Origin: Butyrivibrio sp.
Lineage (GTDB): Bacteria > Bacillota > Clostridia > Lachnospirales > Lachnospiraceae
DNA: 64,000 nt
Direction of reading: 5' to 3'
Assembly (NCBI GenBank): GCA_015056575.1
Contig: SVGA01000003.1
Location: 62,001-126,000, forward strand
In this document: one piece after another, positions 1 to 8,202 of the stretch
Position numbering within the stretch: the stretch's first letter is position 1
How the letters are laid out: the number at the start of each line of letters is the position of its first letter
Position numbers and translations under genes: made by a program
Notes under the pieces: generated by a model
Told to the model about the DNA's origin: nothing
Databases searched by the model: none
Seen by the model: only the letters and a program-made list of their open reading frames with translations

Positions 1-2198
1 GTCTTAAGAGCTTCATTTGCTTTTCCAAGCTCTTCTTTTGCAGTATTAACTTTTCTTTCAGCCTCCTGGAGCTCTCTTTCTGCTTCAGTCTTAGCACCGG
101 ACTTGGTTCTAACAAGACTCTCAGCGGCATCGAGCCGGCTCTTTGCATCTTTTGCTGCCTGTGAAAGAGGACCGTATGCTTTTACAGCTTCATCATAATC
201 ATTCTTAGCATCATCCCTTGCCTTTTCAGCGGCTTTAGCTTCTGCATCAGCCTTTTCCCACTCTGAATACTTTGTATTCTTAATTCGATCAAGTCTTTCA
301 AATTCATCCTTGGCAGCATTGTAATTGCTCAAAGCTGTATTTTTCCTGATAACTGCATCATCATATTGCTTCTGAGCATCACTAAGTGCAGACTCTGCTA
401 TTGCCTGATTCTCCTTGGCAGTCTTAAGATTCTGCTCTGCTCCGTCAAGAGTATTTCCAAGATTTCTTACTGCGCTGGCTGCGCCGGCAAGGTTATTATA
501 AGCAGTTGCCTTATCTTTCTCTGCTTCTGTTACAGCAGCTGCTGCATCATCCGCCTTCTTCTTGGCATCAATAACAGCCTGATCTGCGATTTCCTTAGCA
601 CCATTGGCAGCGTTAAGAGCATCCTCTGCTTCTTTGTGCTCTCTTGTCTCTCTCTCAAGATCCTTCCTGGCACTTTCCATAGCTTTCTTAGCTGTATCAA
701 CAGCTTTGTCAGCAGCATCAAGGGCCTTCTTAGCATCTTCAGCTGCCTTTGATTTCTTTCCGTATTTTGCTACGGCATCATCATAGGTTTTCTTCTTGGC
801 AGCCAGGTCTCTTGCTGCACTTACATATGCAGATTCCTTCTTCAATGAATCGCTGTAGGCAGCATCATATTCCTTATCAGCCTTGCCCAGCTCATCAACT
901 GCTGTATTATATGCTTTTACCTTATCATTATAGTTATCTACAGCATCATCGTAATCGTCCTGGGCTTCTGATACCCAAGCCTTGGCCTTGTCAACATTAG
1001 CCTGTGCGTCATCGTAAAACTTTTTAGCTATGTCAACAGCTTCGCCCAAGTCTGCAGCATCTTCCTGAGCATTCTTAAGGTTCTTTTTAGCTGTTTCAAG
1101 ATCCTTCTGTGCTTTCTCGGAAGCTTTATTTGCAGCTTCAAGGTCGCTGATAGCCTTTGTATTTTTCTGCCTTGCAGTATCAAGAGCAGCATCTGCTGCT
1201 TCCTTTGCTGCAAGAGCTTCATCATAAGCAGCTTTTGCTGCATCTACGGCATCCTTAACATCACCGGTATAACCTTCGGAATCCTTTGTAAGGCCATACT
1301 CATTTAATATTGCAGTAAGCTTAGCCTCTGCTTCAGCAACCTTTGCACTGGCTATCTTATAAGCATCTCTTGCATTCTCAAGAGCATTGTAAGCAGCATC
1401 TGAATCTGCCTTTGCACTCTTAACTGCCTCATCGGCAGCTTCTTTCTGAAGCCTGGCATCCTCAGCATCCTTATTAGCCTGATCAACAAGCTCCTTGGCC
1501 TCTTCTTTAGCCTTGTTTGCAGCCGCATAAGAATTGTAGGTCTTACCTGCAATATCCTCAACGTCGGCTTCTGCTATCTCTGCATCATCAGCCAGCTCGC
1601 CTGCCTTATCTGCAGCTTTTGCAGCGTCTTCTGCCTGAGCCTTAGCTGCATCAGCATAAATCTCAGCCATTTCTACGGCAGCATCGCTTACTGCATCTTC
1701 GTAATCCTCTACAGCATCGGTTGCCTGTCTATTTAAATTATCAAGTTCCTTAACTGTGCCACCAATCTTGTCAATGGCATCTGAGGAATCCTGTAAGTGT
1801 TCGTTAATTGAATTTGTTGCATCCTGTGATGCTTCTTCTGTTGTATCTTCTGTCTGTGCTGTCTCCTCTACGGGAGCCTCTGCCTGTGTTATCTCCTCTG
1901 CGGGAGTCTCTGTCTGTGATGTTTCCTCTGCGGGAGTCTCTGTCTCTTTTCCCACACTGATAGCTGCCTCAACAGCTTCCTTAGCCTCAGCTACTTCTGC
2001 AGCTGTCTCTACATTCATGGGTGCCTGCACCTGTGCAGGAGCAACCTCTGACTGCGCAGTCTGATCTGCTGCGCCGCCCTCAGGTACTACAGCGCCTTCT
2101 TCAGCAGCCATGGCTGCTATGGGCTGGAGCATCATTCCTGCGCTGATTCCGATCGAAAGCGCTCTGATGATCTGTCTGTCAATTGTTTTTCTTTTCAT
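1..2198 (-). CDS. Large secreted Ala/Lys/Asp-rich coiled-coil protein (3' end outside window)
   Basis: An open frame of about 732 codons runs from ATG at 2198 off the left edge without a stop. The first ~33 residues form a signal peptide (basic KRK start, hydrophobic stretch, Ala-Met-Ala-Ala end). Next comes an acidic Thr/Glu-rich segment made of a 10-residue (30-bp) repeat, ETPAEETSQT-like, at about 1855-1950. The remainder is continuous heptad-like sequence rich in Ala, Lys, Asp and Glu, with recurring DAKKA/AEDA-type words, predicted as a long alpha-helical coiled coil. The start at 2198 gives about 9 nt spacing from a GAGAGGG site; an in-frame ATG at 2204 is possible but sits very close to that site. 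No catalytic domain is visible. It is probably a wall-associated or fibrous surface protein, but function is unknown. It lies 51 bp behind the PilZ gene on the same strand and is probably co-transcribed. Confidence 0.8.
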   Translation of the reverse strand, partial: MKRKTIDRQIIRALSIGISAGMMLQPIAAMAAEEGAVVPEGGAADQTAQSEVAPAQVQAPMNVETAAEVAEAKEAVEAAISVGKETETPAEETSQTETPAEEITQAEAPVEETAQTEDTTEEASQDATNSINEHLQDSSDAIDKIGGTVKELDNLNRQATDAVEDYEDAVSDAAVEMAEIYADAAKAQAEDAAKAADKAGELADDAEIAEADVEDIAGKTYNSYAAANKAKEEAKELVDQANKDAEDARLQKEAADEAVKSAKADSDAAYNALENARDAYKIASAKVAEAEAKLTAILNEYGLTKDSEGYTGDVKDAVDAAKAAYDEALAAKEAADAALDTARQKNTKAISDLEAANKASEKAQKDLETAKKNLKNAQEDAADLGEAVDIAKKFYDDAQANVDKAKAWVSEAQDDYDDAVDNYNDKVKAYNTAVDELGKADKEYDAAYSDSLKKESAYVSAARDLAAKKKTYDDAVAKYGKKSKAAEDAKKALDAADKAVDTAKKAMESARKDLERETREHKEAEDALNAANGAKEIADQAVIDAKKKADDAAAAVTEAEKDKATAYNNLAGAASAVRNLGNTLDGAEQNLKTAKENQAIAESALSDAQKQYDDAVIRKNTALSNYNAAKDEFERLDRIKNTKYSEWEKADAEAKAAEKARDDAKNDYDEAVKAYGPLSQAAKDAKSRLDAAESLVRTKSGAKTEAERELQEAERKVNTAKEELGKANEALK

Positions 2199-2249
2199 GG
2201 TCATTTTCCCTCTCACACACATTTGTATCAACAATAATATCAATCGTTC

Positions 2250-2567
2250 TTAGATCGTCTCTTCTGAACCGATGCGATCGAACAGATACTGAAGTACATC
2301 ATTTGTAAACTTCTTGGAACAGAATGCTACAGTCTTTTGTCCACCATCATTATCCTCTCTGATACAGTCCGCATACATGATCATTGTCTCGGCAACAAGG
2401 ATCACATCTCTGCCCAACAAAGAAGGCGTTCCCTCATCCATTGTTACAGCCACACCCAGAGGACTGATGTTTTTTACATGTCCGTAGTACTTTTCCAGTG
2501 TATTTCTGTCTACGATCACACTGTTTGCACTGAATTCCACTCTGCCTATTTTTCTTCGTTCTTCCAT
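2250..2567 (-). CDS. PilZ domain protein (putative cyclic-di-GMP receptor)
   Basis: A 105-residue protein that is essentially a single PilZ domain. The c-di-GMP-binding signature is visible as an ERRKIGR stretch (RxxxR-type arginines, residues ~3-8) followed by an NISPLGVAV stretch that matches the (D/N)xSxxG motif. The start at 2567 was chosen because GGAGAGGTG lies just upstream with good spacing; a longer TTG-initiated version to 2591 would swallow that site. No output domain is attached, so it would act by binding a partner. It is the first gene of a likely two-gene unit with the giant coiled-coil protein, which suggests c-di-GMP control of a surface structure (inference). Confidence 0.8.
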   Translation of the reverse strand: MEERRKIGRVEFSANSVIVDRNTLEKYYGHVKNISPLGVAVTMDEGTPSLLGRDVILVAETMIMYADCIREDNDGGQKTVAFCSKKFTNDVLQYLFDRIGSEETI

Positions 2568-2598
2568 TTTCACCTCTCCAATCTTTTGCAAAATTAAA

Positions 2599-2649
2599 GA
2601 GCCTTAATCAATGCGTACTTAACTTTTTTCAGTGCACATATTAAGGCTC
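2599..2649 (-). other. Inverted repeat upstream of the PilZ gene
   Basis: A perfect 10-bp inverted repeat (GAGCCTTAAT at 2599-2608 and its complement at 2640-2649) encloses 31 bp. Read on the minus strand it lies in the PilZ leader, about 32 bp upstream of the start, and is followed by a weak T-rich stretch. It could be a leaky terminator or attenuator, or a leader hairpin. No known riboswitch consensus was recognised. Confidence 0.5.
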
Positions 2650-2659
2650 AATATTACGG

Positions 2660-2711
2660 GCGTTCCTTAATACCAATATGGATTATACAGGAACGCTAAT
2701 CATATTTTCAA
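2660..2711 (-). promoter_or_regulatory. Probable promoter of PilZ gene with flanking inverted repeat
   Basis: On the minus strand TTGAAA (2711-2706) and TATAAT (2687-2682) are separated by 18 bp, close to a sigma-A consensus. An 8-bp inverted repeat, GCGTTCCT at 2660-2667 and AGGAACGC at 2689-2696, brackets the -10 box and the expected start site. This is the geometry of a repressor operator; the regulator is unknown. The remaining sequence up to 2798 holds nothing else recognisable. Confidence 0.55.
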
Positions 2712-2798
2712 TCATAATTCACTTTTTTAATAGACTTTATGATTATTTTATATGATATGATTTATTCAGTTAAAGTCCGGTGATGTTAAAATTAGCTA

Positions 2799-4163
2799 TC
2801 AGTTCTTGAAACTGTGTACCGGTGCAGGGATTCGTCCTCCTCTGTTTACAAATTCATCACATGAGAACTTATTTACAGGCATGATGGGGGCATATCCCAA
2901 AAGGCCGCCAAACTCCACAGTTTCGCCAACTCCCTTGCCAATAACGGGGATAAGGCGCACGGCTGTGGTCTTCTGGTTGATCATACCTATAGCCATCTCA
3001 TCTGCTATGATGCCGGCTATGGTGGTATCCTTTGTGTCTCCGGGAATTGCGATCATGTCAAGTCCCACGGAGCATACGCAGGTCATGGCTTCAAGCTTCT
3101 CCAGCGTAAGAGCTCCCGCCTCAACAGCATCTATCATTCCCTGGTCCTCGCTTACGGGGATGAAGGCTCCTGAAAGGCCTCCCACATAAGATGAGGCCAT
3201 TACACCGCCTTTTTTGACCTGATCATTCAAAAGAGCCAGTGCCGCGGTGGTACCCGGTGCTCCCGGATGCTCTACTCCGATCTCATGAAGAATATCGGCT
3301 ACGCTGTCACCAATGGCAGGGGTAGGTGCAAGTGAAAGATCGATTATTCCGAAGGGAACATTAAGTCTTCTTGAGGCCTCCTGAGCTACCAGCTGACCTA
3401 CTCTGGTTACCTTAAAGGCAGTCTTCTTGATGGTCTCGCATAGAACCTCAAAGTTCTCACCCCTCACCTTCTCAAGAGCGGTCTTAACAACTCCGGGGCC
3501 GCTTACTCCCACATTTATGATCTTGTCAGCCTCGGTAACGCCGTGGAAAGCTCCTGCCATGAAAGGATTATCATCGGGGGCGTTACAGAAAATAACAAGC
3601 TTGGCACATCCAAGGGAATCCGATTCCTTAGTGGCTTTCGCCGTCTCTTTTACAATGGTACCCATAAGCCTTACGGCATCCATATTTATACCGGTCTTGG
3701 TGGAACCTACATTGACCGAGGAACAAACAACGTCAGTGTTTGCAAGGGCCATGGGAATTGACTCTATAAGAAGCCTGTCGGCACTGGTCATGCCCTTGCT
3801 CACAAGAGCTGAATAGCCTCCGATGAAATTAACCCCAACCTTCTTGGCTGCTTCATCAAGAGTTTCCGCGATCCTTACAAAATCCTCGGGAGTCTTGCAG
3901 GCTGCGCCTCCGACCAGTGCTATGGGAGTTACAGATATCCTCTTATTTACAATGGGGACTCCGAACTCTCTTGCGATCTGGTCTCCGGTTTTCACCAGGT
4001 CTTTGGCTGTCTCGTAAATCTTCTTATATATATTGTCGCAGACCTTATCCAGGTCCTCATCTATACAGTCAAGAAGGCTGATGCCAAGGGTAATGGTCCT
4101 GACATCCAGGTTCTCCTTCTCAATCATCTCGTTGGTTTCAACTACCTCATGTATGTTGATCAT
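2799..4163 (-). CDS. UPF0210 (PFL-family, DUF711) protein
   Basis: This 454-residue protein matches the UPF0210/PFL family in length and sequence, including the N-terminal [13 protein letters not shown] block, the [14 protein letters not shown] segment, a Gly-rich GGYSALV block and the conserved end with [14 protein letters not shown]. The family is widespread in Firmicutes and has no confirmed biochemical role. The start at 4163 is preceded by AGGAGAGGTAGCT; the longer open frame upstream of it overlaps the ACT gene and lacks a better site. It sits 14 bp behind the ACT-domain UPF0237 gene, the usual partner of this family, so the ACT protein probably senses a ligand and controls this enzyme-like protein (inference). 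Confidence 0.88.
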   Translation of the reverse strand: MINIHEVVETNEMIEKENLDVRTITLGISLLDCIDEDLDKVCDNIYKKIYETAKDLVKTGDQIAREFGVPIVNKRISVTPIALVGGAACKTPEDFVRIAETLDEAAKKVGVNFIGGYSALVSKGMTSADRLLIESIPMALANTDVVCSSVNVGSTKTGINMDAVRLMGTIVKETAKATKESDSLGCAKLVIFCNAPDDNPFMAGAFHGVTEADKIINVGVSGPGVVKTALEKVRGENFEVLCETIKKTAFKVTRVGQLVAQEASRRLNVPFGIIDLSLAPTPAIGDSVADILHEIGVEHPGAPGTTAALALLNDQVKKGGVMASSYVGGLSGAFIPVSEDQGMIDAVEAGALTLEKLEAMTCVCSVGLDMIAIPGDTKDTTIAGIIADEMAIGMINQKTTAVRLIPVIGKGVGETVEFGGLLGYAPIMPVNKFSCDEFVNRGGRIPAPVHSFKN

Positions 4164-4177
4164 AGCTACCTCTCCTA

Positions 4178-4450
4178 TCAGATTCTGTGCATGGAATCGA
4201 AGATCTCTTCGCGCTGGCATTTGATGACTACTCCGATGTCCCTGCCAAGTGCCTCAAGATCGTCGGCTACAGTGTTGAACTCCTTGTCGGTGCCGGCCAT
4301 ATCTACGATCATCATCATATTAAAGTATCCGCTTACGATGGTCTGGGAGATGTCAAGAATGTTGATGTGAGATTCTGCAAGGTAAGTACATACCCTGGCG
4401 ATAATACCTACTGTGTCTTTTCCTACTACTGTGATGATAGTCTTGTTCAT
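4178..4450 (-). CDS. ACT domain protein, UPF0237 family
   Basis: A 90-residue stand-alone ACT domain with the typical start [20 protein letters not shown] and a beta-alpha-beta-beta-alpha-beta pattern. ACT domains bind amino acids or other small ligands, usually as dimers; the UPF0237 family resembles the GcvR regulator. AGGAGG lies 4 nt before the ATG. It is the first gene of a two-gene unit with UPF0210, a pairing widely conserved in Gram-positive bacteria. Ligand unknown. Confidence 0.88.
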   Translation of the reverse strand: MNKTIITVVGKDTVGIIARVCTYLAESHINILDISQTIVSGYFNMMMIVDMAGTDKEFNTVADDLEALGRDIGVVIKCQREEIFDSMHRI

Positions 4451-4489
4451 ACTGCCTCCTTGGTATAATCAAATACTTTATATAAAATA

Positions 4490-4557
4490 CCACAAAAGAA
4501 AGCCCTCCGCACCTGATATGTGCAATAAATTAAAGCGCATATCCTATGGGAAGGCTT
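4490..4557 (-). terminator. Probable intrinsic terminator between the ACT gene and the WalJ-like gene
   Basis: On the minus strand a long imperfect hairpin (outer arms AGCCTTCC / GGAGGGCT at 4549-4556 and 4501-4508, inner arms GATATGCGC / GCACATATC) is followed by TTTCTTTTG. It lies just downstream of the WalJ-like gene, whose stop is at 4568, and so would end the polA operon before the UPF0237 gene. The arms contain G-U pairs, so strength is uncertain. Confidence 0.55.
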
Positions 4558-4567
4558 ATTTACAGAT

Positions 4568-5365
4568 TTAAAACTCCAGGACCGGAGACATTTCCGTTCT
4601 GTCAGCCACCATGATCCTGAAGTCATTGCCGTGGTAAGGCACGTCTCCAAGCTCGATGCCGACGCGAACTGTCTCATAGGCAAGCTCGGGCATATTATTC
4701 TCCTTGGAAAGGTGTCCGAGAAAAATCCCCTGCATTCCGTCATGAAGGAGTTTGCACAAAAGCTCGCTGCTCTTGTCGTTGCTAAGATGTCCCCTGTCGC
4801 TCAATATCCTGCTCTTAAGATAATAAGGATAAGGCCCGGTCTGAAGCATCCTGATGTCGTGATTGGCCTCAAGCAGAAGTGCATCACAGCCTGTGAGGGC
4901 ATCCACGGTGTAATCATCATAACAGCCAAGGTCAGTGGCAACGCCAACCTTCCTGCCGTCGCAGTAAATGCGGTAGCCGCAGGGCTCGTAGGCATCATGG
5001 GAAATCCTCATGGGATCTATGGTAAGGTCTCCTACGGTAACAGGACAGTCAATGCTAACCTGTACAAATTCAGCGCCGCTGATCTCGCCCTTTTTGTCAC
5101 TCTCCCTGATACCTTCTATGGTTCCGCCTGTGGCGTAAACGGGAATATCATATTTCTTGAGAATAGTCCTTATGGCGGCGATGTGATCCGAGTGCTCATG
5201 GGTCACGAAAATCCCGCTGATATCATTAAAGGAAAGGTCAAGTTTATTAAGTCCCTCTTCTATTCTCTTCTTGCTGATTCCAACATCCACAAGGATATGG
5301 GTGTTGCTGCTTCCGATGTAGGTACAGTTCCCGCTGCTCCCACTGGCAATACTGGTAAAACGCAT
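4568..5365 (-). CDS. MBL-fold hydrolase, WalJ/YycJ-like
   Basis: A 266-residue metallo-beta-lactamase-fold protein. It begins MRFTSIASGSSGN, the hallmark N-terminus of the YycJ/WalJ family, and carries the zinc-binding VTHEHSDH motif at about residues 57-64, plus later ISHDAYEP and GHLSN metal-ligand segments. Family members are DNA/RNA exonuclease-like phosphodiesterases linked to wall and DNA metabolism. The start at 5365 has GGGAGA 9 nt upstream; the longer open frame to 5530 overlaps the preceding gene and lacks homology. It is usually encoded next to walRK, but here it is the last gene of the polA-coaE-FtsA-like unit, 25 bp behind the FtsA-like stop. Confidence 0.85.
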   Translation of the reverse strand: MRFTSIASGSSGNCTYIGSSNTHILVDVGISKKRIEEGLNKLDLSFNDISGIFVTHEHSDHIAAIRTILKKYDIPVYATGGTIEGIRESDKKGEISGAEFVQVSIDCPVTVGDLTIDPMRISHDAYEPCGYRIYCDGRKVGVATDLGCYDDYTVDALTGCDALLLEANHDIRMLQTGPYPYYLKSRILSDRGHLSNDKSSELLCKLLHDGMQGIFLGHLSKENNMPELAYETVRVGIELGDVPYHGNDFRIMVADRTEMSPVLEF

Positions 5366-5390
5366 TAAAACAAATCTCCCAAAAAACTTT

Positions 5391-7571
5391 TTACTTCCAA
5401 TATACTTCGATCTTGTCGCCCTCATGGATAGGCTGCATGTAATCGGGTGATGAGCCGTTAAGGGTGGTGACGATGGACCTTCCGTTAGGCTTTGAAAGGT
5501 CAAAATCAATTGCATCGAAGATATCCACAAATATATAATCCGCCTTACCGTGAAGTGTTACGGCAGAATTATTTACTATGATATGCAGATCGTGAGCCAG
5601 GATATTTTTTACCTCGTTGGCATCCTCCGGGGCCTCAGACTTCTCATAGGTTCCGTCATCATCGGGAAGGTCGGAGAAGCTAAGCTGTCCGCTTGCATCC
5701 GAGTGAAGCCTCTTCTCGTAATCAAGGTTCTCATAGGCTTCCTCATTGGCCTGGCTGATGGCAACTTCATCGGCGCTGGGGAAATCCTTGTAATAATCCA
5801 TGATCGCTTCTTCCTGAGACTTGAACTCAACCTTGAAGTTCTCATAAACAGGGGTATTGGCATCTCCCCTCTCATTGTTGACGATGATCACGGTGTCTTC
5901 CGTGAGCTCAATGTCCATAAGCTCTGCAATCTGAGCTGCGGTGTTGTAGTCAAGGATCTTGACTTCATCACCGGGCTTGATACTGTAGTAGCCTGTCTGT
6001 GCCTCTCCGTTGACTGTGGCATACCTTGATGCCTCAACATTTTTGCCGTTAACATTGACGCTGAACCTGGTCTTGAATTCAGGGATATTCTCCACTATAG
6101 CCTTACCGGGATCACCCGCTGTTGAAGGAGTAACCTCGATGATATCGTTGGCATGGATCTTGCTGTGGATGTCTGCCGGCTTGCCGTTAAGGGAAATTAC
6201 CGCAGCTTCACCGGGTTCGCCCCTTGCCACCTTTTCTTTTCCGTTAACGGTATATCTAAGCTCTTCACCGCGCTTCGGGAAAAGATCCTCGTTAGGGAAA
6301 GAAGCCTGCATGGCCGCATCCACAATCTGAAGCTTGCCGTTGTCGTAGATCTTGGTCTGGGTTCCGTTGAAGGATACAAAGATAAAGTTATTGGCCTCTT
6401 CGTAGTAGCTGATGCAGATACCAAGAGGCGTAACGAGAAGTGAATCCCTCTCGATACCGTCGTTGTTGAGGAAGGTGATGTTCTTCATGACCTCCTCGCC
6501 CCTTAAAGCAACACGCTCCTCGGGGATATCCATATCTTTGGCGATGGCCTTGGTATAACCCGGCACGCATCCGCCTCCGCCTACTACAAATACAGCGCTG
6601 ACGGGCTTGTCGCCGTTGAGCTTTTTGATCTCGCTGGTAGCCTTAAGAGCCATCTCCTCCACCTTGGGCTTGATGATCCTGGCAATCTCTTTGGCTGTGA
6701 TGGTCTTCTTAAGACCCATGATATCCGTATATTCAACCTTGTCATTGTGGCTTGCGCTGATCTTGATCTCATCTGCTGCGTTAAAGTCCACAAGACAGTG
6801 CTGCGCAATTATCTCTGTTATGTCGTCTCCCGCAATGGGAAGCATTCCGTAAGCCGTGATGGAGCCGTCGTCTGTGATACAGATATCGGAGGTTCCCGCA
6901 CCTACGTCCACAAGGGCCAGGTTCAGCATTCTGAATCTGTCGGGGATTGCAACCATCATTGCGGCGATAGGCTCGAGGGTCAGATTGGCAACCTTAAGGT
7001 CCGCTCTCTCGCAGGCTTTATAAAGACCGTCCACGCAGTCATCGGGAAGGAAGGTTGCGATAAGCTCAACGCTTACCTTGCCCGCATTGTGGCCCTCCAG
7101 GTTTGCTATCTGATATCCGTCCAGATAATAGTGCATTACGGAATAACCCACCAGATAAAACTTAAGGTCTGATGTGTTGCTGGCAAGGAACTCGGCATAG
7201 GCCTTCTCCACCGCACCGGAATCCAGGTTGTAGATATCCTCGTCGGTGATCTCATGTCCGTCGGGATACTCATAGTCATAGGTTGTGCGAACAGTTCTAA
7301 GCACACGACCGGCCGCAGCAATACAAACATCAGTCAGATGAATATCTGTCTGCTGCTCCAGTTTCTCTTTTACCTTTCTTACGGTTCCGCCCACCTTGCC
7401 GATATCGTGGATCTGTCCGTCAAGCATGGCTCTGGTCTCGTGCTTCTCCACCGCCTGAGCAATGACATTGAACTGGCCTTCATTCATGTAACCCACGGTC
7501 CCAACAACGCTTCTGGTTCCGATATCAAGACCGAATACCACTTTCTGATCTGACTGCTCTAAACTTGCCAT
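5391..7571 (-). CDS. FtsA-like actin-fold ATPase with long C-terminal extension
   Basis: The first ~370 of 726 residues form an FtsA/PilM-like actin-fold ATPase: VFGLDIGTRSVVG (phosphate 1), LALVDVGAGTSDI (phosphate 2) and VFVVGGGGCVPGY (adenosine loop). FtsA normally has about 420 residues; here ~350 extra residues follow, with several small beta-rich units that repeat the words VNGK or NGKP and an acidic stretch near residues 600-640. Similar long FtsA-like proteins are common in Clostridia beside a normal FtsA, so a role in division or a surface assembly is possible but not shown. The start at 7571 (MASLEQ) follows GGAG by 8 nt, one base after the coaE stop, so translation is probably coupled. 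Confidence 0.75.
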   Translation of the reverse strand: MASLEQSDQKVVFGLDIGTRSVVGTVGYMNEGQFNVIAQAVEKHETRAMLDGQIHDIGKVGGTVRKVKEKLEQQTDIHLTDVCIAAAGRVLRTVRTTYDYEYPDGHEITDEDIYNLDSGAVEKAYAEFLASNTSDLKFYLVGYSVMHYYLDGYQIANLEGHNAGKVSVELIATFLPDDCVDGLYKACERADLKVANLTLEPIAAMMVAIPDRFRMLNLALVDVGAGTSDICITDDGSITAYGMLPIAGDDITEIIAQHCLVDFNAADEIKISASHNDKVEYTDIMGLKKTITAKEIARIIKPKVEEMALKATSEIKKLNGDKPVSAVFVVGGGGCVPGYTKAIAKDMDIPEERVALRGEEVMKNITFLNNDGIERDSLLVTPLGICISYYEEANNFIFVSFNGTQTKIYDNGKLQIVDAAMQASFPNEDLFPKRGEELRYTVNGKEKVARGEPGEAAVISLNGKPADIHSKIHANDIIEVTPSTAGDPGKAIVENIPEFKTRFSVNVNGKNVEASRYATVNGEAQTGYYSIKPGDEVKILDYNTAAQIAELMDIELTEDTVIIVNNERGDANTPVYENFKVEFKSQEEAIMDYYKDFPSADEVAISQANEEAYENLDYEKRLHSDASGQLSFSDLPDDDGTYEKSEAPEDANEVKNILAHDLHIIVNNSAVTLHGKADYIFVDIFDAIDFDLSKPNGRSIVTTLNGSSPDYMQPIHEGDKIEVYWK

Positions 7572-7572
7572 C

Positions 7573-8202
7573 TCATTTTCTCCAATCCCCAAGTTTTTGA
7601 TCTATCATAGCGGCGGTTTTCTCAAAATCCACGCCGTTATCTATCACAAAATCCGCATACTTTCTGAATTCCCCGTCGGACAGCTGGCTTGCCAGGATAC
7701 CGTCAATCTTCTCATCCGAGTATCCCCGAGACTCCTTAAGACGCTGCCTTCTTACGGCTTCATCCGCATACACATACCACAGTTCGTCGACAATGCGGTC
7801 ATATCCGTTCTCTATAAGGAGCGCCGCCTCTACAAAAACAAAGTCCAATACACCTCTATCCCGCTCTTCATCTATTATATTAATAATAAATGTATTTACC
7901 GCAGGATGCAAAATGTTATTGACCTTCTCCAGAAGATTCTCATCGGCAAAAATCGCTCCCGCCATTTTCGCCTTGTCAATCTCCATATCCTCCCCCAGGA
8001 TTTCTTTTCCCAGAAGGGCCACAAGCTCGTCATAAGCCGGGTACCCTCTCTTCTTGATGTCATTGGCCACCTGGTCGGAAAAGATAACGCGGCAGTTGCA
8101 GTGCTCTTCCAGATATCCGAGGACTCTGCTCTTACCTGCCCCGACGCCTCCTGTGATTCCTACTATATTTGTCCTGCCCTTTATAAGCTTACTTTGCTTC
8201 AT
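7573..8202 (-). CDS. coaE: Dephospho-CoA kinase
   Basis: A 209-residue protein of normal CoaE length. It phosphorylates the 3'-hydroxyl of dephospho-CoA, the last step of coenzyme A synthesis, in the cytosol. The Walker A loop GITGGVGAGKS is near residue 16, followed by the FSDQVAND segment that matches the conserved CoA-binding aspartate region, and a lid with VRRQRLKESRGYSDE. The start at 8202 overlaps the last 14 nt of polA and has GGGAAG about 10 nt upstream; a longer start at 8229 lies deeper in polA. polA-coaE adjacency is common in Firmicutes. The stop lies one base before the FtsA-like start. Confidence 0.93.
   Translation of the reverse strand: MKQSKLIKGRTNIVGITGGVGAGKSRVLGYLEEHCNCRVIFSDQVANDIKKRGYPAYDELVALLGKEILGEDMEIDKAKMAGAIFADENLLEKVNNILHPAVNTFIINIIDEERDRGVLDFVFVEAALLIENGYDRIVDELWYVYADEAVRRQRLKESRGYSDEKIDGILASQLSDGEFRKYADFVIDNGVDFEKTAAMIDQKLGDWRK

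Noticed and set aside
4631..5368. 245-residue plus-strand open frame opposite the WalJ-like gene
   Set aside because: Antisense shadow of a well-supported gene with VTHEHSDH motif; no ribosome site or domain of its own.
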